From: Kuschelorhynchus macadamiae
Lineage: Eukaryota; Arthropoda; Insecta; Coleoptera; Curculionidae
DNA: 64,000 bases
Reading direction: 5' to 3'
NCBI GenBank assembly: GCA_030620095.1
Contig: JAUTXW010000541.1
Span: forward strand, 1-64,000
Shown in pieces: positions 59,901-64,000 of the stretch. The translations under genes were made by a program, and so were the position numbers. Position 1 is the stretch's first letter. Each line of letters begins with the position of its first letter. The notes below the pieces were generated by a model. The model did no database searches, was not told where the DNA came from, and worked only from the letters and a program-made list of their open reading frames with translations.

Positions 59901-61207
59901 ATTTGTTGATTCGCGGAGTTGGATAGAAAAATAGAGAATTACGGTTAATGTAACTACGAGTAGAGAATATAGAGGAGAAAGTAGGGTCAGACCGTGAATA
60001 AAATGCTTAACTAGCCCAAAACAGCATAATCTGAATATATGTTATGTCGATGGAATAAATTCTAAGAAGCTATCATCAAAGAGGTTTTAACGACGTATTA
60101 AAAACTAGTATTTCGTGCTGCGCTTAATATACACTAACCAAAAGTAATTAATTAAAAAAAAATTAAAATTAGTTCCAGGATTTAAACGATAGGATCATAG
60201 ATAATTACGACTAGTGGGAGGAGGAAGAGAAAAACTCACCCCCAGGAGATTGAAACGGGAGGAAATGTGTTTCTATTTTAAAACAATATCACTTCAAATA
60301 AATAAACTTTTAAAACACTTTTTTTTGGATTTTTTAAAATTTCGCACTTAAGTAGGAGAAAAAGATTGAAGCCTGTTTTTACTTTTCTTACAATATCTCT
60401 TCAAATAAGTGACATTCTATAAGAACTCTCTCATTAATGGCTTTCAACAATAATTATCTAAAAACCTATTTCTGGGTTTTTGGAGATTCTACAACTAAGA
60501 AGGTGAATTGTGTTTTTACATTTTTCAATCGACTTAAAGAAGGAGGAGGTTATTAGTTCGACACTATGTCTTTTTTATGTATGTATTTCGATAACTCCGC
60601 GATGATTTGACCAACTTAGATGAAATTTTCATGGAATATTCAGGAGATTGCCGAAGTGGTTCCATAGAAGTATATTGAAAAAATGTTTAAAATGGCGGAA
60701 TAGCGCGAACATTGAATAACCTATGCTTCCACCATTCTAACAGAGAAAAAAAAGTATGTATGTTATTAGCTAATAAAGACAGTAGAGCATTATGTTTGTG
60801 ATATTAGACATCAAAACATTCAATACAATAAATATATTTTTGTAATTAGGTAATCAAGAATAAGTTGAGTTCCGACTTTATACAGTAAAATTTACAAGAT
60901 GGAATAAAATATTATTTCACATTTTGGTGCACCCTTTTTATATTTTGTTTATTTTTTATAAAAATGTTTATTACAACATATATTTTTAACTAAATGGATT
61001 TTTACAAAAATTATTTCGTCAATGACTTTCAAAAATAATTAGCTAAAAATCAATTCCTGGATTATTCGCATTTCCAACTCTCAATTGAAGGAGTGGATAG
61101 AAGTGAAATGTGTTTTTACTTTTTTTATAATATCTCTTCAATTAAATGACGCTTACGATTCTTTCGAGAAGAACTTTTGAGAATAATAATCTAAATTAGA
61201 ATAGAAG
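59901..61207. other. AT-rich DNA with a diverged internal repeat, no gene
   Basis: The phrase GTGTTTTTACTTTTCTTACA with AATATCTCTTCAAATAAGTG recurs at about 60262, 60380 and 61112. TGGCTTTCAACAATAATTAT with CTAAAAACCTATTTCTGG recurs at 60440 and 61022. So an old repeat with internal units fills about 60240-61170. Confidence 0.5.
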
Positions 61208-62370
61208 ATTTCACGGCTTTGGTCAATTAGGAAATCATGGTTCTTGTTCTGGTGTTCAGATACAACAGATTCTACAATTTGTTTCTATCTAATACATCTC
61301 TCATACTCATTTCTTGTGAACATGAATAATGTCCTGTGGCGATTGCAAACATTGTCCAATTTTCTAGAGTGTGTTGATAACTTTACGTTTATTGAACCGG
61401 CGAAGTAACGTTGCAATCCTGTCTGTGGTTCCGTGTATAAATGTTCTCTGTTTTTGATTGTAAAGAATTTTGGTTGTGTATATACATTGTGTTTTAAGGC
61501 TACTTGTACTTTGTACACGAAAACCTAGAAAAAAAATCGTGCCTTCTGATTTAATTCCATTGTTAATTTTATATTAGAATGTTATTGATTCAGGTGATCA
61601 AAAAGTACCACCTCAAAAGCTAGATCTTTGCTACCACAGATGATAGAGGATATCCCGTAGCTGCTCCTGAGGTTTGTACAGAAAAAGTTTCTTAGAAAAT
61701 GAAATATGTTGATGTGAGACGCTGTAAAATTATTGATTATTTGAAATATGTTCACCGACTTTCTTTGAAAGTGGGCGATCCTATTGCACTGATGATAATT
61801 CGAAGTGGTACATTAACCTTGTGTTTACGGCGTCCATTGAACAGCGAGATCTTATGGCTGCTTGGTGTTAACGTCTTCTTCCTTGGTGCTGGCAAGTTAG
61901 ATGCGTTTATAAGCCATAAGGTTGGTTATCCGTCCATTGATTTGGTTTTTCAACTCTGTTTGAATTACTCCGTAGGTAAAGTGGTCCAAAATTAGTAGCA
62001 TTTCCTCCGCGTAATCTGTTTTGTCCATGACAACAGTGGCATTTCCTTTGTCTACTCGAAGCACCAAAATGACAGTATTGTCATTTAAACTTTTGTTCTC
62101 GTTTTTTCCGCGACTGAGAAATTTGATTTAGGCGGCTTAGAATTTTCGATGATCTTCGCTATCTCATACCTTATTACTTCAGCTTCCTCTGCCGGAATCT
62201 CCTAATTGCGGCTACGGGTACGCCCTTTGGTGTAATGATGGAATTTTAGCCTTTGGAGAGATTGGATTGTTCTGCTTCAGTAAAACCTTTGAGAAATAGT
62301 TTGATTACAGTGTTTTGCGGTGATCTAACTGGTTTTTGATTCTTAAGAAGTCCTTCGAACTTCGAATGCA
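61208..62370 (-). pseudogene. Penelope-like element relic related to family B (copy C)
   Basis: The left end shares AGGAAATCATGGTTCTTG with the B termini. Minus-strand traces: IHGTTDRIATLLRRFNKRKV (61440-61380), VNVPLRIIISAIG-like (61840-61790) and an N-terminal part around 62000-62200 in broken frames. No catalytic box could be read. GIY-YIG is mostly deleted. Confidence 0.65.
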
Positions 62371-62433
62371 GCAAAAAAATTATTGCCGCCCTAAAATTTG
62401 GTAATTTGGAATACTAAATTGTAGTTTTCACCT

Positions 62434-62458
62434 CCCCCCCCCCCCCCGAAAAAAAAAA
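62434..62458 (+). repeat. Poly-C then poly-A homopolymers
   Basis: C14 (62434-62447), a G, then ten A residues. A G14 run on the other strand could form a quadruplex or be a sequencing artefact. Confidence 0.9.
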
Positions 62459-63180
62459 GATACCACAGTACCAATCTAGTCATATCACTAGTTTTTATTT
62501 TACAAGATGTTTAACTTTGCTTAAATCCGATATGAAATAGTTTTGGGAGAATAGCATGACACAAAATTAGTTGTTTCAACATATTTAACATAGAGTACTC
62601 CTCAAAATAAGAAAAAAGTTTTATATTCCTCGAATAAAAGATTTGTGAACCTATGGTCTAATTTGATGTCTTCCAGTTTTCCCCATGTATTTCTTATGGG
62701 ATATGTATGTTAAAAACTGGTTATTACCTCAATCTATTAAGGTTGGTCATTTATATAATGTATCCTATACAAAAACAAGGTCATTGTTAATTTTAAAAAA
62801 TGTCCAATTGCTTTGTTAACTAGTTGCACAAGTCATAAACCCTTTATTATCCAACTCATAAGCTCATGGTTACAGCTTGATTTGATTTGTTTCTAGGCTC
62901 TTATCAGCAATATTTTTATAGAAAATGACATATCACTATGCGACAGCACACTGATATATTTTCTCATTAATTGGAGAAGAAGAAGGTGATGGAGAAGTTT
63001 TTTTCCTTCACCGGAGGAGGTACCAGCTGCCACATACACATTCCAAGGACTGGTAAAGTCTTTACTGACGTTTCCTGCCTTGTATATATATATGAGAAAA
63101 TTACATGAAAAAATAATGGATGTTCCTCAAGTAAAATATTCCTAAGACAAAATGCTTCTGCCGTTCTGCCATCGAAACAT
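62459..63180. other. No gene recognised
   Basis: AT-rich. No coding similarity before the LINE that begins near 63190. Confidence 0.45.
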
Positions 63181-63189
63181 TATTTCTCA

Positions 63190-64000
63190 TTCACCAATAT
63201 ATGTACCTAAACTCTGTTCACCACTATCTCCAATCCTGCAAGCCTCATATTTTCTTTCTGACCGAAATCAAAACAAGCCATAAAAATGCAATCAATCACG
63301 TTCGTAGTAATCTATCCAGTACAAAACTTCCTATTCTTGAATCGAGCAGATCTGATATCTTAATTTTTTTCTTCTAAAATTGTTATCCCTAGCAACTTTA
63401 ACGTATATAATAAAGAATTGTTAGGGTCTACTAAAATCGATTCCTAAGTTTGAGCAGCAGAGGCCTTCGCATTCAGTCAATTTCTTACCAACTTTTCAGA
63501 GAAACTAATTACTTGCGACTTGAACCTCTTTCTCACCTCTTCCATTTGCGTTCCTCTGGGTTTTTTTGACCTCAGTCTAATTGCTGTTTCCTATCCAAGC
63601 CATTGGGATGGTTTACGGGATTTCTACTCTTCCTACCCTGATGTTTCTTTCTGTACCAACGATTTTTCCGATGTTTACAAATCTCGGATGCACACCAAAC
63701 TTTTATACCACATTCTATTAAGTCTTGAGAATCTTCCAACAATAAACCTCAGTTTTCAAAATCCTGCGATAAAGTCAGACTAGATAAAATTCGTACTCAT
63801 AGCACTTTCCTTAAGAACCCAACTTCAGAAAATCTAGAAGCTAAAAACGAGGCACGAAATCAATACAATCACATAATTCTTGACGATTTTTAAATGCCTT
63901 CAATACAATCATAAAAGGTAGAGATATTTTTTGCCAAAATGGGGGCCAATCCTTTTGATCACTTGCCAAAAATATTAAATTCTGCGAAAGCTCCTTTCAA
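63190..64000 (+). pseudogene. CR1/L2-like LINE, endonuclease region, cut by window edge
   Basis: Plus-strand pieces: SVHHYLQSCKPHIFFLTEIK (63210-63270) is the start of an apurinic-type endonuclease. NLFLTSSICVPLGFFDLSLI and WDGLRDFYSSYPDVSFC (63520-63660) match the endonuclease C-terminus and the following linker of CR1/L2-type LINEs. KNEARNQYNH follows near 63850. A stop at 63781 and frame changes show decay. RT would lie to the right of the window. Confidence 0.7.

Overview
This window reads as a transposon graveyard with a few recent insertions, from an AT-rich animal genome, most probably an insect. The evidence is a 17.6/297-type Ty3/Gypsy element primed by tRNA-Ser, R4/Dong-like LINEs, many Penelope-like elements (PLEs), DD41D mariner-type transposons with very long terminal inverted repeats (TIRs), and short introns. 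I could not identify any convincing single-copy host gene. A beetle is possible but I cannot prove it from sequence alone.

Layout. 1-3548: minus-strand Gypsy element cut by the window edge (RT, protease, gag, leader with short repeats, PBS, 5' LTR), inserted into a hAT transposase relic (3549-3925). 4047-4504: possible LTR. 4790-5480: a dispersed AT-rich repeat, called repeat R here, seen again at 14.2-14.6, 28.1-28.5/33.1-33.3 and 46.4-47.1 kb. 6.0-7.7 kb: PLE relic with a hammerhead ribozyme motif. 8.06-10.15 kb: jockey/CR1-like LINE. 10.25-12.04 kb: PLE family A copy (A1) lying between (AT)n tracts. 12.2-14.26 kb: nested duplication with long (AT)n tracts and a decayed second-type hammerhead. 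14631-16994: apparently intact DD41D mariner element. 17.8-21.3 kb: two PLE family B copies. 22.5-24.8 kb: I-clade LINE relic with RNase H.

25.6-27.4 kb: 1.8-kb palindrome. 28514-33139: second Gypsy element with a 4-bp target duplication, a truncated 5' LTR and only two in-frame stops in pol. 33.9-36.2 kb: 2.2-kb spacerless palindrome. 36.8-37.1 kb: third, small palindrome. 37.9-38.7 kb: PLE A2, whose downstream (AT)n holds a second apparently intact DD41D transposon (38748-41389); its transposase needs removal of a 56-nt intron and its first 57 codons lie inside the TIRs. 44.6-46.4 kb: inverted R4-like fragment and two more PLE A fragments in (AT)n. 47.1-52.1 kb: row of R4/Dong-like LINEs separated in part by (TAA)n. 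53.4-54.6 kb: broken gene of a multicopy insect protein family. 59.0-59.9 and 63.2-64.0 kb: LINE fragments. 61.2-62.4 kb: PLE related to family B.

The most interesting signals are retroelement-mechanistic. All four PLE family A copies lie in (TA)n microsatellites and three carry an inverted 5' segment. PLE termini carry hammerhead motifs in several stages of decay. Two related DD41D transposons look coding-competent. Two giant near-spacerless palindromes could make hairpin RNA.
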